A DNA stretch of 63,204 bases from assembly GCA_040905865.1 (NCBI GenBank), contig JBBDQU010000001.1, positions 1 through 63,204 of the forward strand, given 5' to 3'. How positions within the stretch are numbered: position 1 is the stretch's first letter; every line of letters begins with the position of its first letter. A model generated the notes under the pieces. That model made no database searches. It was given only the letters and a program-made list of their open reading frames with translations, and had not been told where the DNA came from. Source of the DNA: Alphaproteobacteria bacterium. GTDB taxonomy: Bacteria > Pseudomonadota > Alphaproteobacteria > UBA8366 > GCA-2717185. Shown one piece after another: positions 1 through 9,938 of this stretch. The position numbers were made by a program, and so were the translations under genes.

Positions 1-10
1 CTCAAAAGGA

Positions 11-38
11 AAACCCCGCCGGAAATCCGACGGGGTTT
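11..38 (-). terminator. Rho-independent terminator of the sdh operon
   Basis: Inverted repeat with arms 11-18 and 31-38 plus an inner CGG/CCG pair around a four-base loop. Read on the minus strand, the GC-rich stem is followed by a T-rich tract (positions 10 to 1). It lies about 55 bases after the sdhB stop, as expected for the end of sdhCDAB. Confidence 0.8.
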
Positions 39-92
39 GTCAGCGGTCTGAAGGGGCGTTTCCGCCCCTCCTGAAACTTGTGCCGCCTGCCG

Positions 93-875
93 TTACAGCT
101 GTCGTTCGACCAGAAGTTTCTTGATATTGGCGATGGCCTGCGCCGGGTTGAGGCCCTTGGGACAGGTCTTCGAGCAGTTCATGATTGTATGGCAGCGGTA
201 CAGCCGGAACGGGTCCTCCAGCGCATCGAGCCGTTCGCCTGTATGCTCGTCACGGCTGTCGACAATCCAGCGATAGGCCTGCAACAGGACGGCGGGACCC
301 AGATAGCGTTCGCCGTTCCACCAGTAGCTGGGGCAGCTCGTCGAGCAGGAAAAGCACAGGATGCATTCATACAGCCCATCCAGTTTTGCCCGGTCTTCCT
401 GGGTCTGCAGGCGCTCCGTATCCGGCGGCGGCGGCGATTCCGTCTTTATCCAGGGCTCGATGGACGAAAGCTGCGCATAGGCAGTTTTCAGGTCGGGCAC
501 CAGGTCCTTGACCACCGCCATATGCGGCAGCGGATAGATCTTCACGTCGCCGGATGCATCCTCGATATACTTGGTGCAGGCCAGCGTGTTTTCGCCGCCG
601 ATGTTCATCGCGCAGGACCCGCAGATGCCCTCGCGGCAGGACCGCCGGAATGTCACCGTCGGGTCGATCTCGTTCTTGATCTTGATCAGCGCGTCCAGAA
701 CCATGGGCCCGCAATCGTCCATATCGATCGTGTAGGTGTCGACCCGGGGCGTCTTGCCGTCATCGGGGTTCCAGCGGTAGATCCGGAATTTCTTGGTATT
801 GGTTGCGCCTTCCGGGGCCGGCCAGGACTTGCCTTCGCGAATCCGGGAGTTCTTCGGTAGATTGAATTCAACCAT
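93..875 (-). CDS. sdhB: Succinate dehydrogenase iron-sulfur subunit
   Basis: Electron-transfer subunit of respiratory complex II, passing electrons from the SdhA flavin to ubiquinone at the cytoplasmic face of the inner membrane. The 260-aa product has all cluster ligands: [2Fe-2S] cysteines at 80, 85, 88 and 100, then the ferredoxin-like half with Cys171/174/177/181 and Cys228/234/238 for the [4Fe-4S] and [3Fe-4S] clusters. Length is normal for alphaproteobacteria. It is the last gene of sdhCDAB, 32 bases after sdhA, and is followed by a strong terminator. Confidence 0.98.
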   Translation of the reverse strand: MVEFNLPKNSRIREGKSWPAPEGATNTKKFRIYRWNPDDGKTPRVDTYTIDMDDCGPMVLDALIKIKNEIDPTVTFRRSCREGICGSCAMNIGGENTLACTKYIEDASGDVKIYPLPHMAVVKDLVPDLKTAYAQLSSIEPWIKTESPPPPDTERLQTQEDRAKLDGLYECILCFSCSTSCPSYWWNGERYLGPAVLLQAYRWIVDSRDEHTGERLDALEDPFRLYRCHTIMNCSKTCPKGLNPAQAIANIKKLLVERQL

Positions 876-907
876 CTGTCAGACTTCCTATTTTTGCTCA
901 GCGCACC

Positions 908-2698
908 TTAGTACACGCGTGCTTTCGGCGGCACGGTGTCCATTTCATCGGTCAGCGTTTCCATATGCACCGGACGGTAGTCGATGGTGACCTTGTAGTC
1001 GCTGTCGATCCAGGCCGCCGTGTGCTTCATCCATTCCTCGTCATTGCGGTCGGGAACATCGTCGCGTGCATGCGCGCCGCGTGACTCGTTCCGGTTGGCC
1101 GCCGATTCAATGGTGACAAGCGCCTGTTCCAGCAGGTTCTCGAATTCCAGCGTTTCCACCAGGTCCGAGTTCCAGACCATGGACCGGTCGGTGACCTTGA
1201 TATCCGCCGCGCCCCTGGCGACCTCGGCCATCTTGGCGACGCCTTCGTCCATGATTTCCTGGGTCCGGAACACCGCGCAGTTATTCTGCATGGCAAGCTG
1301 CATCTGCAGGCGCAGTTCCGATGTCGGCGTGCCGCCATTCGCGTGGCGGGCCTTGTCCAGCCGGTCCAGCGCATACTGGCCCGCATCCTTCGGCAGGGGC
1401 CGGTGCGATTCCGAACGGTCGATGGTCTCGGCGCAACGCAGGGCCGTGGCCCGGCCGAACACCACCAGATCGAGCAGCGAGTTGGATCCGAGCCGGTTTG
1501 CGCCGTGCACGGACACACAGGCGGCTTCGCCCGCCGCCATCAGTCCCGGCACCGCGTAATCGGGGTTCCCATCCTTTATGGTGACGACTTCGCCGAACCG
1601 GTTGGTCGGGATCCCGCCCATATTGTAGTGGCAGGTCGGGATAACCGGGATCGGTTCCGTGGTGACGTCGACATTGGCGAAGATACGCGCGGTTTCGGCG
1701 ATGCCGGGCAGGCGTTCCTCGATCAGGTGGGCATCGAGATGTTCCAGATGCAGGTAAATATGGTCGTTCTTCGCGCCCACGCCGCGGCCTTCGCGGATTT
1801 CCATCGTCATGGAGCGGCTGACGACATCGCGGCTGGCCAGATCCTTGGCGGATGGCGCATAGCGTTCCATGAAACGCTCGCCCTCGCTGTTGGTCAGGTA
1901 ACCGCCTTCGCCGCGCGATCCTTCGGTAATCAGGCAGCCCGAGCCGTAGATGCCGGTCGGGTGGAACTGTACGAATTCCATGTCCTGCATCGGCAGGCCC
2001 GCCCGCAACGCCATGCCGCCGCCGTCGCCGGTGCAGGTATGGGCCGAGGTGCAGGAGAAATAGATGCGCCCGCATCCGCCGGTCGCCAGGATGACCTGCT
2101 TCGCCCGGAAACGATGGATCGTGCCGTCGTCCAGGTTCCAGGCCATGACGCCGCGGCACTCGCCGTTTTCCATGATCAGGTCGAGCGCGAAATATTCGAT
2201 AAAGAACTCGGCCTGATGCTTCAGCGACTGCTGGTACAGCGTGTGCAGCATGGCGTGGCCGGTCCGGTCCGCCGCGGCGCATGTCCGCTGCGCCTGGGCG
2301 CCTTCGCCGAAATGGGTGGTCATGCCGCCAAAGGCCCGCTGGTAGATCTTGCCATCGGGCGTGCGGCTGAACGGCACGCCGTAATGTTCCAGTTCGACAA
2401 TCGCCGGAACAGCTTCGCGGCACATGTATTCGATGGCGTCCTGGTCGCCCAGCCAGTCCGACCCCTTGACGGTGTCGTACATATGCCATTGCCAGTTGTC
2501 TTCGCCCATATTGCCGAGGGCGGCGGAAACGCCGCCCTGCGCCGCAACCGTATGACTGCGGGTCGGAAATACCTTCGTGATACAGGCCGTCCGCAGTCCC
2601 TGTTCGGCGAGGCCGAAGGTCGCGCGCAACCCCGCGCCGCCGGCGCCGACAACAACAACGTCATAGGTGTGATCGATAATCGGATATGCTTCAGTCAT
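908..2698 (-). CDS. sdhA: Succinate dehydrogenase flavoprotein subunit
   Basis: Catalytic subunit of complex II, oxidising succinate to fumarate in the TCA cycle with covalently bound FAD. The 596-aa product has the N-terminal dinucleotide-binding glycine motif GAGGAG (residues 18-23) and the flavinylation motif [10 protein letters not shown], with His49 as the expected FAD-linked residue. Full length and intact. It starts six bases after the sdhD stop, so co-transcription is clear. A 461-codon open frame on the opposite strand is only a shadow of this gene. Confidence 0.98.
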   Translation of the reverse strand: MTEAYPIIDHTYDVVVVGAGGAGLRATFGLAEQGLRTACITKVFPTRSHTVAAQGGVSAALGNMGEDNWQWHMYDTVKGSDWLGDQDAIEYMCREAVPAIVELEHYGVPFSRTPDGKIYQRAFGGMTTHFGEGAQAQRTCAAADRTGHAMLHTLYQQSLKHQAEFFIEYFALDLIMENGECRGVMAWNLDDGTIHRFRAKQVILATGGCGRIYFSCTSAHTCTGDGGGMALRAGLPMQDMEFVQFHPTGIYGSGCLITEGSRGEGGYLTNSEGERFMERYAPSAKDLASRDVVSRSMTMEIREGRGVGAKNDHIYLHLEHLDAHLIEERLPGIAETARIFANVDVTTEPIPVIPTCHYNMGGIPTNRFGEVVTIKDGNPDYAVPGLMAAGEAACVSVHGANRLGSNSLLDLVVFGRATALRCAETIDRSESHRPLPKDAGQYALDRLDKARHANGGTPTSELRLQMQLAMQNNCAVFRTQEIMDEGVAKMAEVARGAADIKVTDRSMVWNSDLVETLEFENLLEQALVTIESAANRNESRGAHARDDVPDRNDEEWMKHTAAWIDSDYKVTIDYRPVHMETLTDEMDTVPPKARVY

Positions 2699-2704
2699 CG
2701 CCCA

Positions 2705-3085
2705 TCACCCTCCGAACGCTACTTTTAGGACCGCGAAGGCCGCGGCGACGCCGAGTATCAGGCTGCCGCCTTTCATGATCATGAGGCTGGCAATCTTGAC
2801 GCCTTCGCCATGGATGTAATCTTCGATCACAACCTGCAGGCCGAGTTGCATGTGATGGAATGTCGCGACGATCAGAAGGATCATCAGCAGGGCGTTGTAG
2901 GGCACCTGCAACCAGGCGGATACGGTCGCATGATCGCCGCCGACAAGCGACATCACCGCGTAGACGAACCAGAGCGTCAGCGGGATCAGCGCAACGGCCG
3001 TAACCCGCTGCATCCAGAAATGATGCGTGCCGCTTCTTGCGGAACCGAGGCCCCTGACGCGACCGAGAGGTGTTCTCAGGCTCAT
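2705..3085 (-). CDS. sdhD: Succinate dehydrogenase membrane anchor subunit
   Basis: 126-aa hydrophobic anchor of complex II with three predicted membrane helices. The segment HHMQLGLQVVIEDY (residues 77-90) is typical of SdhD, where the histidine contributes to haem b/quinone binding. The frame stays open much further upstream, but the start chosen is the ATG at 3085, whose A is the last base of the sdhC stop (TAATG). The upstream extension has no sense and would overlap sdhC. This is classic translational coupling within sdhCDAB. Confidence 0.95.
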   Translation of the reverse strand: MSLRTPLGRVRGLGSARSGTHHFWMQRVTAVALIPLTLWFVYAVMSLVGGDHATVSAWLQVPYNALLMILLIVATFHHMQLGLQVVIEDYIHGEGVKIASLMIMKGGSLILGVAAAFAVLKVAFGG

Positions 3086-3480
3086 TACATCGCCCCCATT
3101 GCCATATAGCCGACAACCCAGGCCAGGCCGGTAAATACGACGGATGCGACGATGACCGTGTAACCGGAATTGCGCGCCGTATCGAGCTCGAACCCCATGC
3201 CGATATCCCAGAACAGATGCCGGATACCGTTGCAGAAATGATAGAACAGGGCCCAGGTCCAGCCCAGAAGGCACAGTATGCCGATCCAGGAGCCGATAAC
3301 CGTCTGAACCGTCTCGAACGATTCCGCGCCGTTCGCGAGCGCCAGCAGCCACCAGACCATCAGCAACGTACCGGCCGCGAGTCCGACACCGGTCGCCCGA
3401 TGCAGAATCGACAAGGCCATTGTCCATTGCCATGCATATATCTGGAGGTGCGGCGAAAGCGGTCTGTCGCCGTTGCTCAT
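3085..3480 (-). CDS. sdhC: Succinate dehydrogenase cytochrome b556 subunit
   Basis: 131-aa membrane anchor binding haem b and ubiquinone. It has the family N-terminus (RPLSPHLQIY), the SILHRATG motif at residues 24-31, and HFCNGIRHLFWD at 81-92, where His81 is the likely haem ligand. Three hydrophobic helices are visible. First gene of the operon; its stop overlaps the sdhD start by one base. Its promoter must lie in the gene-free DNA upstream of 3480. Confidence 0.96.
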   Translation of the reverse strand: MSNGDRPLSPHLQIYAWQWTMALSILHRATGVGLAAGTLLMVWWLLALANGAESFETVQTVIGSWIGILCLLGWTWALFYHFCNGIRHLFWDIGMGFELDTARNSGYTVIVASVVFTGLAWVVGYMAMGAM

Positions 3481-3954
3481 GTCGAACTCCCCTCAACCAC
3501 CACTACACCAGCCGTACGATACAGTCGTTCCGACACTATCGCAGCGTTTGAATTAGCCCTGATTCCAGGGCAAGTCAACGATACCAGGTTGATGTCAAAT
3601 TATTAACAGGGTATGAAATCGGCGATTAATTATTGATGTTATTGCAATATTCGTGATGCCGCCCGGCGGGATTCTCCTGCCGGACAGGGCGCGTCGGGAA
3701 CCCTGTGGATAGTTGCGTGTATAATCTGTGCGCCGGTTGTGCATCCCTGTGAATTCTGTACACAACATTATTTCCCGGATGGGTTTTGGCCGTGGACAAG
3801 GCGCCGACATTTCAGGACTATCGCTAGCGATACGTGGTAGTACCGGGTTTTGCGGTTGTGGAGCGGACGCCGGTCGCGGGTTCACAAGGAACTGCCGCCG
3901 ACTGTTTTCTCGATAACGGGAGATACCGGTGTGGATTGGCTGTATCGGCATTCG

Positions 3955-4180
3955 GACCGTTTTGCCGGTGCGTCTTGCCGAACCGCATGTGTTCGTCGCG
4001 TGGGCTCGTCCGGAGCCTGTGGCGGATTTGTGCGGCCGCTATGCGGGCTTCTCCCTTCGGCAGGCCTGTACCACGGGCGGCTCCTTCCTGGGGTCGCCGA
4101 AACCGGACCGCCGCGGCTTCGCTCGGGAAGCCGTCAGGCAAATATGGAATCGGTCTGCTTGCCAGGGAGACCGAATTCAT
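3955..4180 (+). ncRNA. Candidate structured RNA, possibly 6S RNA (ssrS)
   Basis: The stretch around 3989-4017 (GTGTTCGTCGCGTGGGCT, then GGAGCC) resembles the 5' half of bacterial 6S RNA, and around 4071-4097 there is a matching 3' half (CCAC...GGCTCC...GGGGTCGCC). Pairings seen: GGAGCC 4012-4017 with GGCTCC 4079-4084; GTGG 4019-4022 with CCAC 4071-4074; a 7-bp hairpin 4114-4120/4127-4133 where 6S has a small hairpin on the 3' side of its central bubble; TTTGCC 3961-3966 with GGCAAA 4137-4142. The long closing stem is not convincing by eye, so the identification is tentative. Ends are approximate. Confidence 0.33.
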
Positions 4181-4214
4181 TGATGCGCGGCGTAGCGTCC
4201 GGAGCACGTATCGT

Positions 4215-4268
4215 GGAGGCCTGGCCTCCTGGATGCCGAGGCGGCCTGGAAAAGACCGCCTCGGCATC
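4215..4268. repeat. Two tandem perfect hairpins upstream of pdxY
   Basis: First hairpin: GGAGGC 4215-4220 with GCCTCC 4224-4229, loop CTG. Second: a perfect 13-bp stem, 4232-4244 with 4256-4268, loop of 11. On the plus strand a run of seven T follows about 20 bases later (near 4290), too far for a textbook terminator. It could end a transcript from the structured region upstream or fold in the pdxY leader. Confidence 0.6.
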
Positions 4269-4336
4269 GTCCTGTCCGCCCCTGAATGAATTTTTTTAGA
4301 CTTCGCTTACCTTGCAAGGCGGCTATTCTGCTTGTC

Positions 4337-5167
4337 ATGGCAATTCTTTCCATTCAGTCCAGGGTCACCAGCGGCTATGTCGGCAATGCCGTGGCGGTGC
4401 CAATTCTGCAGCGGTTTCGCCACGATGTCTGGCCTATCGATACAGTGGCGTATTCGAACCATCCCGCCCATGGCGCGTTCACGGGCGGCGTGCGCCCGGC
4501 GATGGAAATTGCCGCCCTGGCGGCAGGGCTGGATACCCGGGGGCTTTTTGCGGATTGCCACGCCGTGTTGTCCGGGTATCTCGGCAGTGCGGAAACGGGG
4601 CCGGTGGTTTTCGACGTGGCGGCGCGGATTCGCGCGGCAGGCGGCGGCGCTTTCTGGTGCTGCGATCCGGTCATGGGCGATAACGGCCGCTTCTATGTCG
4701 CCGACGGTATACCGGAATTCTTTCGTGATCTGGCGATCCCGGCTGCCGACATCATTACGCCAAACGTCTTCGAAGCAGAATATCTCTCCGGCGTATCGAT
4801 CCACTCGGCCGTGGATGCGGTTCAGGCAGCGCGGGTCCTGCGCCGGGCCGGGCCGGCGACCGTTATCGTTACGGGAATCCGCGAGGGTTGTTCGATTGCC
4901 GCAATCGCCGTAACGGCGGATGGCGTCTGGAAATCGTCGGCGCCCTTTATCGATATTCCGGCGCATGGCGCGGGCGATGCGTTCGTCGCACTGTATGTCG
5001 GCCATATTCTGGGCGGGAAGGATACCGGGCAGGCGCTGGCGCTCGCGGTTTCCGGTATACACGCGCTACTGGCCGCATCCGTTACAGCGGACGACCTCAT
5101 GCTTGTTGAACGCCTGGACGATATACTTGCGCCGCCCTATGTGTTTGGCGCGTCGGCAATGTGCTGA
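4337..5167 (+). CDS. pdxY: Pyridoxal kinase PdxY
   Basis: Salvages vitamin B6 by ATP-dependent phosphorylation of pyridoxal to PLP. The 276-aa product is a ribokinase-fold enzyme: N-terminal ILSIQSRVTSGYVGN substrate region, DPVMGD near residue 113, and GAGDAF near 213 holding the catalytic Asp. The frame extends upstream to 4286, but that part is not family-like; the ATG at 4337 matches the PdxY/PdxK N-terminus. Alone on the plus strand, convergent with asd. Confidence 0.88.
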   Translation: MAILSIQSRVTSGYVGNAVAVPILQRFRHDVWPIDTVAYSNHPAHGAFTGGVRPAMEIAALAAGLDTRGLFADCHAVLSGYLGSAETGPVVFDVAARIRAAGGGAFWCCDPVMGDNGRFYVADGIPEFFRDLAIPAADIITPNVFEAEYLSGVSIHSAVDAVQAARVLRRAGPATVIVTGIREGCSIAAIAVTADGVWKSSAPFIDIPAHGAGDAFVALYVGHILGGKDTGQALALAVSGIHALLAASVTADDLMLVERLDDILAPPYVFGASAMC

Positions 5168-5176
5168 AGATCCGTT

Positions 5177-5205
5177 CCGGCCTTCCCCCGGGGCAGGGAG
5201 GCCGG
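5177..5205. terminator. Possible bidirectional terminator between pdxY and asd
   Basis: Inverted repeat with arms 5177-5183 (CCGGCCT) and 5199-5205 (AGGCCGG), extended by a CCC/GGG pair, in the 76-base gap between two convergent genes. No T tract is present on either strand, so efficiency is doubtful. Confidence 0.35.
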
Positions 5206-5243
5206 ATGCCGCTGTTACCATGGGGAAGCCGGCCGCCGGCGGC

Positions 5244-6269
5244 TCACGCCGCTTTTTCGAGATACCCCGCGACCAGCGCTTCGGCGATCTGCACCGCGTT
5301 CAGGGCCGCGCCCTTGCGCAGGTTGTCGGACACCACCCAGAGGTTCAGCCCGTTTTCGATCGAGCCATCGTCGCGGATCCGGCTGACATAGACGGCGTCC
5401 TCGCCGGCGCATTCGGCCGGCGTGACAAAACCGTCCTCGACATGGTGATCGACCACGATGACACCCGGCGCCGCGGACAGCGCGGCGCGCGCCTCCTCGA
5501 CCGAGATCGGGTTGGCGAAGGCAATATTGACCGCCTCGGCATGGCCAATGAAGACCGGGACCCGCACGCAGGTCGCGGAGACCTTGATACGGGGATCGAG
5601 GATTTTCTTGGTTTCGGCCGCCATCTTCCACTCTTCCTTGGTTGAGCCGTCTTCCATGAAGATGTCGATCTGGGGGATGACATTGAACGCGATCTGTTTC
5701 GTGAATTCACGCTTTTCCATCGCGTCGTTGACGAAAATACCGCGTGTCTGGCTGAACAATTCATCCATCGCGGCGCGACCCGCGCCGGAAACCGACTGGT
5801 AGGTGCTGACCACGACCCGTTCGATGACCGCCAGATCGTGCAGCGGCTTCAGCGCGACGACCATCTGGATGGTTGAGCAGTTCGGATTCGCGATGATGTT
5901 GCGGCGGCCATAATCGGCGATGGCATGGCCGTTCACTTCCGGCACGATCAGCGGAACATCGGGGTCCATACGGAATTGCGACGTATTGTCGATTACCACG
6001 GCGCCGGCTTTCGCGGCGCGCGGCGCGAAAACCGCCGACACTTTGGCGCCGGGGGAGGACAGGACGATATCGATTCCCTTGAAGTCGAAATCGTCGAGTT
6101 TCCGTACCGTGAGCACGTCGTCCTCGCCGAACGAGATGGTGCTCCCGCTGGATCGGTCGGACGCCAGCGCGACGATATCGTCGACCGGAAAGTCCCGTTC
6201 CGACAGTGTGGTCAATACTTCCCGACCGACATTTCCTGTCGCGCCGACAACTGCAACTCTATACCCCAT
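5244..6269 (-). CDS. asd: Aspartate-semialdehyde dehydrogenase
   Basis: Converts L-aspartyl-4-phosphate to aspartate semialdehyde with NADPH, at the branch to lysine/diaminopimelate, threonine and methionine. The 341-aa product has the Rossmann motif GATGNVG at its N-terminus, the active-site cysteine in NPNCSTIQ, and QSVSGAG. The frame opens 18 codons further upstream, but the ATG at 6269 (MGYRVAVVGATG) matches the family start. Nearby dapF shares the DAP pathway but is not in the same transcript. Confidence 0.96.
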   Translation of the reverse strand: MGYRVAVVGATGNVGREVLTTLSERDFPVDDIVALASDRSSGSTISFGEDDVLTVRKLDDFDFKGIDIVLSSPGAKVSAVFAPRAAKAGAVVIDNTSQFRMDPDVPLIVPEVNGHAIADYGRRNIIANPNCSTIQMVVALKPLHDLAVIERVVVSTYQSVSGAGRAAMDELFSQTRGIFVNDAMEKREFTKQIAFNVIPQIDIFMEDGSTKEEWKMAAETKKILDPRIKVSATCVRVPVFIGHAEAVNIAFANPISVEEARAALSAAPGVIVVDHHVEDGFVTPAECAGEDAVYVSRIRDDGSIENGLNLWVVSDNLRKGAALNAVQIAEALVAGYLEKAA

Positions 6270-6331
6270 CGTATTGGTCCTGCTGTAAGTCGTTGCCGGC
6301 GCACGGTTATGGCGACCGGACAATAAGAAAA

Positions 6332-6353
6332 GGCGAGGAGTTTCCCCCTCGCC
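6332..6353 (-). terminator. Rho-independent terminator after the small exported protein gene
   Basis: Stem GGCGAGG (6332-6338) with CCTCGCC (6347-6353). On the minus strand the hairpin is followed immediately by TTTTCTTATT, a good terminator tail. It sits 31 bases after the stop of the gene at 6385-6573. Confidence 0.75.
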
Positions 6354-6384
6354 CGAAAATAATTCCGTTAACGGGGGTCGGCGG

Positions 6385-6573
6385 TCAGCCGCCCTTTTTG
6401 GAGTCAGCGGTCGCCGGCGTCTGCGGCATCGGCGTTGCGTTGTCCGCTGTCACGACCGGTTTGGGCGTGGAAGCGACATGTTCGCCCCAGCCGCAATCGC
6501 CATCCGCCTGGGCCGACGCGGCGAAGGTAATCCCGGCAAGCGCTGCAATCGAAGTAATGACAATTTTACGCAT
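6385..6573 (-). CDS. Small exported hypothetical protein
   Basis: 62-aa protein with a clear Sec signal peptide: positive start MRKIVIT, hydrophobic stretch, and likely cleavage after ASAQA near residue 23. The mature part is only about 40 residues, rich in Pro, Thr and Ala, with one Cys (DCGWGE). The start at 6573 is chosen because GGAGG lies seven bases upstream; the longer frame lacks sense. No family is recognised. It lies between leuB and asd, with its own terminator downstream, and looks like a free-standing gene. Confidence 0.65.
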   Translation of the reverse strand: MRKIVITSIAALAGITFAASAQADGDCGWGEHVASTPKPVVTADNATPMPQTPATADSKKGG

Positions 6574-6722
6574 GGTCAAACCTCCATTAATCCGTCTGCA
6601 CCGTAAACTAGTCCCGCCTTGCTCCGTAATCAAGGGCCGGATTGGTGGGTCGGTGCGGGCGCCTGGACGGGCGTTTCGTCGTATCCCGTATCCTGTGGCC
6701 GTTTTCCGACGCCACAATCCGG

Positions 6723-7835
6723 TCAGGCCGCCTGTTTGTCCAGTTCCCGCAATATGGCGTCGCCCATCACATTGGTCGAAACCCGCGCCGCGCCAGGGCC
6801 CATGATATCCGTGGTCCGGACACCGCTTTGCAGTACGTTACGGACCGCTTCCTCGATCAGATCTGCATCCTCATGCAGATCGAAGGAATAGCGCAGCAAC
6901 ATGGCGAAGCTCAGCAGGCAGGCCAGCGGATTGGCCAGCCCCTTGCCGGCGATATCGGGCGCGCTGCCGTGCACCGGCTCGTACAGGGCACGACGGCGGC
7001 CGCTGTCATCCGGCGCACCCAGGGTTGCTGACGGCAGCATGCCCAGCGATCCCGTCAGCATCGCGGCGCAATCGGACAGGATATCGCCGAACAGGTTGTC
7101 GGCCAGGATGACGTCGAACTGGGTCGGCGCGCGGACCAGCTGCATGGCGCAGTTATCCGCGTACATGTGCTCAAGGCTGATATCGGTGTGCTTCGCTGCG
7201 TGCAGCTTCGTGACGACATCGCGCCACAGCACGCCGGTTTCCATCACATTGGCCTTTTCGGCCGATGTCACCTTGCCGCGGCGAACCCGGGCGAGGTCGA
7301 AGGCCACTTCTGCGACGCGGCTGATTTCGGTATCGGTATAGACCTGCGTGTCCACGCCGCGGCGATGGCCGTCCGGCAGCGTTTCAATCCCGCGCGGCTC
7401 GCCGAAATAGACGCCGCCGGTCGACTCCCGCACGATCATCAGGTCAAGCCCCTTGATCACTTCCGGTTTCAGGCTGGAGGCGTCCAGCAGCGCATCGAAG
7501 GTGATCGCCGGCCGCAGGTTGGCAAACAGGTCCAGTTCCTTGCGCAGGCGCAGCAGGCCCATTTCCGGACGCAGGTTGCGCGGCGCATCGTCGTATTTCG
7601 GGCCGCCGACTGACCCGAACAGTACGGCGTCAGCCGCCATCGCCGCCGCCAGTGTATTGTCGGTCAGCGGCGTGCCGTGGGCGTCATAGGCGGCGCCGCC
7701 GACAAGGTCCTCGGTAACATTGAAGGTGACTTCGCGGCGGTTGTCGAACCAGTCGATGACCCTGCGTACCTGGCCCATGACTTCCGGGCCGATGCCGTCG
7801 CCCGGCAGGATAAGGAGAGATTTGTTCGCCGCCAT
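6723..7835 (-). CDS. leuB: 3-Isopropylmalate dehydrogenase
   Basis: Third step of leucine synthesis: NAD-dependent oxidative decarboxylation of 3-isopropylmalate. The 370-aa product has the family signature regions: [13 protein letters not shown] at the N-terminus, the loop following [21 protein letters not shown], and the metal/NAD region [11 protein letters not shown]...[15 protein letters not shown]. Normal length. It lies 32 bases after leuC2 and closes the leuC-leuD-leuC2-leuB series. Confidence 0.97.
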   Translation of the reverse strand: MAANKSLLILPGDGIGPEVMGQVRRVIDWFDNRREVTFNVTEDLVGGAAYDAHGTPLTDNTLAAAMAADAVLFGSVGGPKYDDAPRNLRPEMGLLRLRKELDLFANLRPAITFDALLDASSLKPEVIKGLDLMIVRESTGGVYFGEPRGIETLPDGHRRGVDTQVYTDTEISRVAEVAFDLARVRRGKVTSAEKANVMETGVLWRDVVTKLHAAKHTDISLEHMYADNCAMQLVRAPTQFDVILADNLFGDILSDCAAMLTGSLGMLPSATLGAPDDSGRRRALYEPVHGSAPDIAGKGLANPLACLLSFAMLLRYSFDLHEDADLIEEAVRNVLQSGVRTTDIMGPGAARVSTNVMGDAILRELDKQAA

Positions 7836-7867
7836 TTTCGTTCCTTTTTTTACGGCCCTGATTTGTT

Positions 7868-9283
7868 TCAGGACGACTTCGGTTCAAGTGTGCGTATGTC
7901 GGTAAGCCGCCCGGTGACGGCCGCCGCGGCGGCCATGGCGGGGCTGACAAGATGGGTCCGGCCATTGCGTCCCTGGCGGCCCTCGAAATTCCGGTTGGAG
8001 GTCGAGGCGCAGCGCTGGTGCGGTTCGATGTTGTCGCCGTTCATGGCGATGCACATTGAACACCCGGGATCGCGCCATTCAAATCCGGCTTCGATGAAGA
8101 CCCTGTCGAGCCCCCGCGCCTCGGCTTCGCGCTTGACCAGCCCGGAACCGGGAACGACCATGGCGCTGACGCCATCCGCCACGCGGCGGCCGCGGGCAAC
8201 GGCGGCGGCGGCTTCCAGGTCCTCGATCCGGCTGTTGGTGCAGGAACCGATGAAGACCCGGTCGATTTCGATATCGGCCATCGCGGTGCCCGGCTGCAGG
8301 CCCATGTAACGCAGCGACCGTTCCATCATACGCCGCCGGTCGATGCTTTCTGCATCGCGCGGGTCGGGAACCCTGCCGTCGATGGGCGCCACTTCCTCGG
8401 GATTCGTACCCCAGGTGACCTGCGGCGCGATCTGCGCCGCGTCCATGACGACTTCCTTGTCGAAGTCGGCATCGGGGTCCGTCGGTAGCGTCTTCCAGTA
8501 TTCCAGCGCCTTGTCCCAGGCTTCACCCTGCGGTGCGCGCGGGCGACCTTTGAGGTATTCGTAGGTTTTTTCGTCGGGGGCGATCATGCCCGCGCGGGCG
8601 CCCGCTTCGACCGACATGTTCGTGACGGTCATACGGCCTTCGATGGACAGGTCGCGGATCGCGGAGCCTGCATATTCAATCACATGCTCCGTGCCGCCGG
8701 CGGTGCCGATCCTGCCAATGATCGCCAGGATGATGTCCTTGGCGGAACAGCCGGCCGGCAATACGCCGTCAACGGTGACGCGCATGGTTTTCGGCCGGGG
8801 GAGGGTGAGCGTCTGGGTTGCCAGGAGATGCTCTACTTCCGAGGTGCCGACCGCCATCGCAAAGCAGCCGAGCGCGCCGTTGGTGGCCGTATGGCTGTCG
8901 GCGCAGAACAGGGTCACGCCGGGCAGGGTGAACCCCTGTTCCGGCCCGATGACATGGACGATACCCTGGCGCGGGTCGAACATGTCGATCAGTTCGACGC
9001 CGAATTCCGCATAGTCAATCCGCGCCTGCTCGACCATCATCCGCGAAACCGGATCGGCGATGGGCTTGTCGCGATCCTTGGTGGGTATGACGTGATCGAT
9101 GACGCCGATGATCTTTTCCGGATGACGGACCGTCAGCCCGTTCAACCGCAGGGCTTCGAAGGCCTGCGGCTGCATCTCCATGATCAGAACACGGTCGGCA
9201 TAAACCAGGCTGAGGCCATCTTCTGTTACGTCAATCTCGTGGCTGTCCCAGATCTTGTCGAACAGGGTTTTTGGTGTGCTCAT
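7868..9283 (-). CDS. leuC2: Second 3-isopropylmalate dehydratase large subunit-like protein (LeuC paralogue)
   Basis: 471-aa aconitase-superfamily large subunit. It carries the [4Fe-4S] ligands (Cys in [10 protein letters not shown], and CSMC near the C-terminus) and substrate-loop motifs [10 protein letters not shown] and [12 protein letters not shown], so it should be an active hydro-lyase. It differs from the canonical LeuC at 9939-11345 across the N-terminal third and in the loop after the first cysteine. It overlaps leuD by four bases (ATGA), implying coupling and probably use of the same LeuD small subunit. It may be an isozyme or act on a related 2-substituted malate; the substrate cannot be decided from sequence. 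The symbol leuC2 is descriptive. Confidence 0.85.
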   Translation of the reverse strand: MSTPKTLFDKIWDSHEIDVTEDGLSLVYADRVLIMEMQPQAFEALRLNGLTVRHPEKIIGVIDHVIPTKDRDKPIADPVSRMMVEQARIDYAEFGVELIDMFDPRQGIVHVIGPEQGFTLPGVTLFCADSHTATNGALGCFAMAVGTSEVEHLLATQTLTLPRPKTMRVTVDGVLPAGCSAKDIILAIIGRIGTAGGTEHVIEYAGSAIRDLSIEGRMTVTNMSVEAGARAGMIAPDEKTYEYLKGRPRAPQGEAWDKALEYWKTLPTDPDADFDKEVVMDAAQIAPQVTWGTNPEEVAPIDGRVPDPRDAESIDRRRMMERSLRYMGLQPGTAMADIEIDRVFIGSCTNSRIEDLEAAAAVARGRRVADGVSAMVVPGSGLVKREAEARGLDRVFIEAGFEWRDPGCSMCIAMNGDNIEPHQRCASTSNRNFEGRQGRNGRTHLVSPAMAAAAAVTGRLTDIRTLEPKSS

Positions 9284-9903
9284 TCCGCCGCGGCCGGATA
9301 AAGCCAGGGCTGGCTAAGCCGCTGCTTTTCTTCGAACGCGCCGATCGACTCATTTTTCTGCATCGTGATGCCGATATCGTCCAGCCCGTCCAGCAGGCAG
9401 TCGCGCCGGAATTCCTCCAGCTTGAAGGAAATGGCGGCGCCGTTCGGGCGGCGGATCAGCATTTCCTCGAGGTCGATGGTCAGTTCCGGATTTTCCGGAT
9501 CGCTGGCGTCCGCCATGAGCGCATCCAGTTCGTCCTTCGATACGCGGATCGGCAGGATGCCGTTCTTGAAGCAGTTGTTGTAGAAAATGTCGGCGAAACT
9601 GGTGGAAATCACGCAGCGGATGCCGAAATCCATCAGCGCCCAGGGCGCGTGCTCACGCGACGAGCCGCAGCCGAAATTGTCGCCGCCAATAATGATCCTG
9701 GCGTTGCGGTACGGCTCCTTGTTCAGGATGAAGTCGGGATTTTCCTTGCCGTCCGGCGTGTAGCGCAGTTCCTCGAACAGGAACTTGCCAAGCCCGGTGC
9801 GCTTGATGGTGCGCAGGTGCAGCTTCGGAATGATCTTGTCCGTATCGATGTTGATCATGTCCATCGGCGCAGCGACGCCGGTCACTTTCCTGAACTTTTC
9901 CAT
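9280..9903 (-). CDS. leuD: 3-Isopropylmalate dehydratase small subunit
   Basis: Small subunit of isopropylmalate isomerase, partner of LeuC in leucine synthesis. The 207-aa product has the family motifs [28 protein letters not shown] and [18 protein letters not shown]. The frame is open far upstream, but the start is the ATG at 9903, preceded by GGGAGG at a good distance. It sits 35 bases after leuC and overlaps leuC2, so it is placed to serve both large subunits. Confidence 0.96.
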   Translation of the reverse strand: MEKFRKVTGVAAPMDMINIDTDKIIPKLHLRTIKRTGLGKFLFEELRYTPDGKENPDFILNKEPYRNARIIIGGDNFGCGSSREHAPWALMDFGIRCVISTSFADIFYNNCFKNGILPIRVSKDELDALMADASDPENPELTIDLEEMLIRRPNGAAISFKLEEFRRDCLLDGLDDIGITMQKNESIGAFEEKQRLSQPWLYPAAAE

Positions 9904-9938
9904 TACGACATCCTCCCTCGTCCCCTTCGGGGTTGCGA

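Larger units (their letters stand above)
3481..4336. other. Long gene-free region between sdhC and pdxY
   Basis: About 850 bases with no credible coding frame: overlapping open frames on both strands have protein-unlike composition and mutually exclude one another. The part next to sdhC (3481-3700) is more AT-rich and should hold the sdh promoter; it contains a small hairpin (arms 3556-3561 and 3566-3571). The part from about 3950 to 4270 is GC-rich and full of perfect hairpins (4114-4133, 4147-4178, 4215-4229, 4232-4268), which suggests a structured RNA. Confidence 0.7.

Noticed and set aside
1343-2728. 461-codon plus-strand open frame opposite sdhA
   Set aside because: Lies wholly over sdhA; Arg/His/Gly-rich, protein-unlike translation. 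It is a shadow caused by high GC.
3834-4299. Three overlapping plus-strand open frames and one minus-strand frame upstream of pdxY
   Set aside because: They exclude one another, have Cys/Arg/Gly-rich composition and no ribosome site; structured RNA explains the region better.
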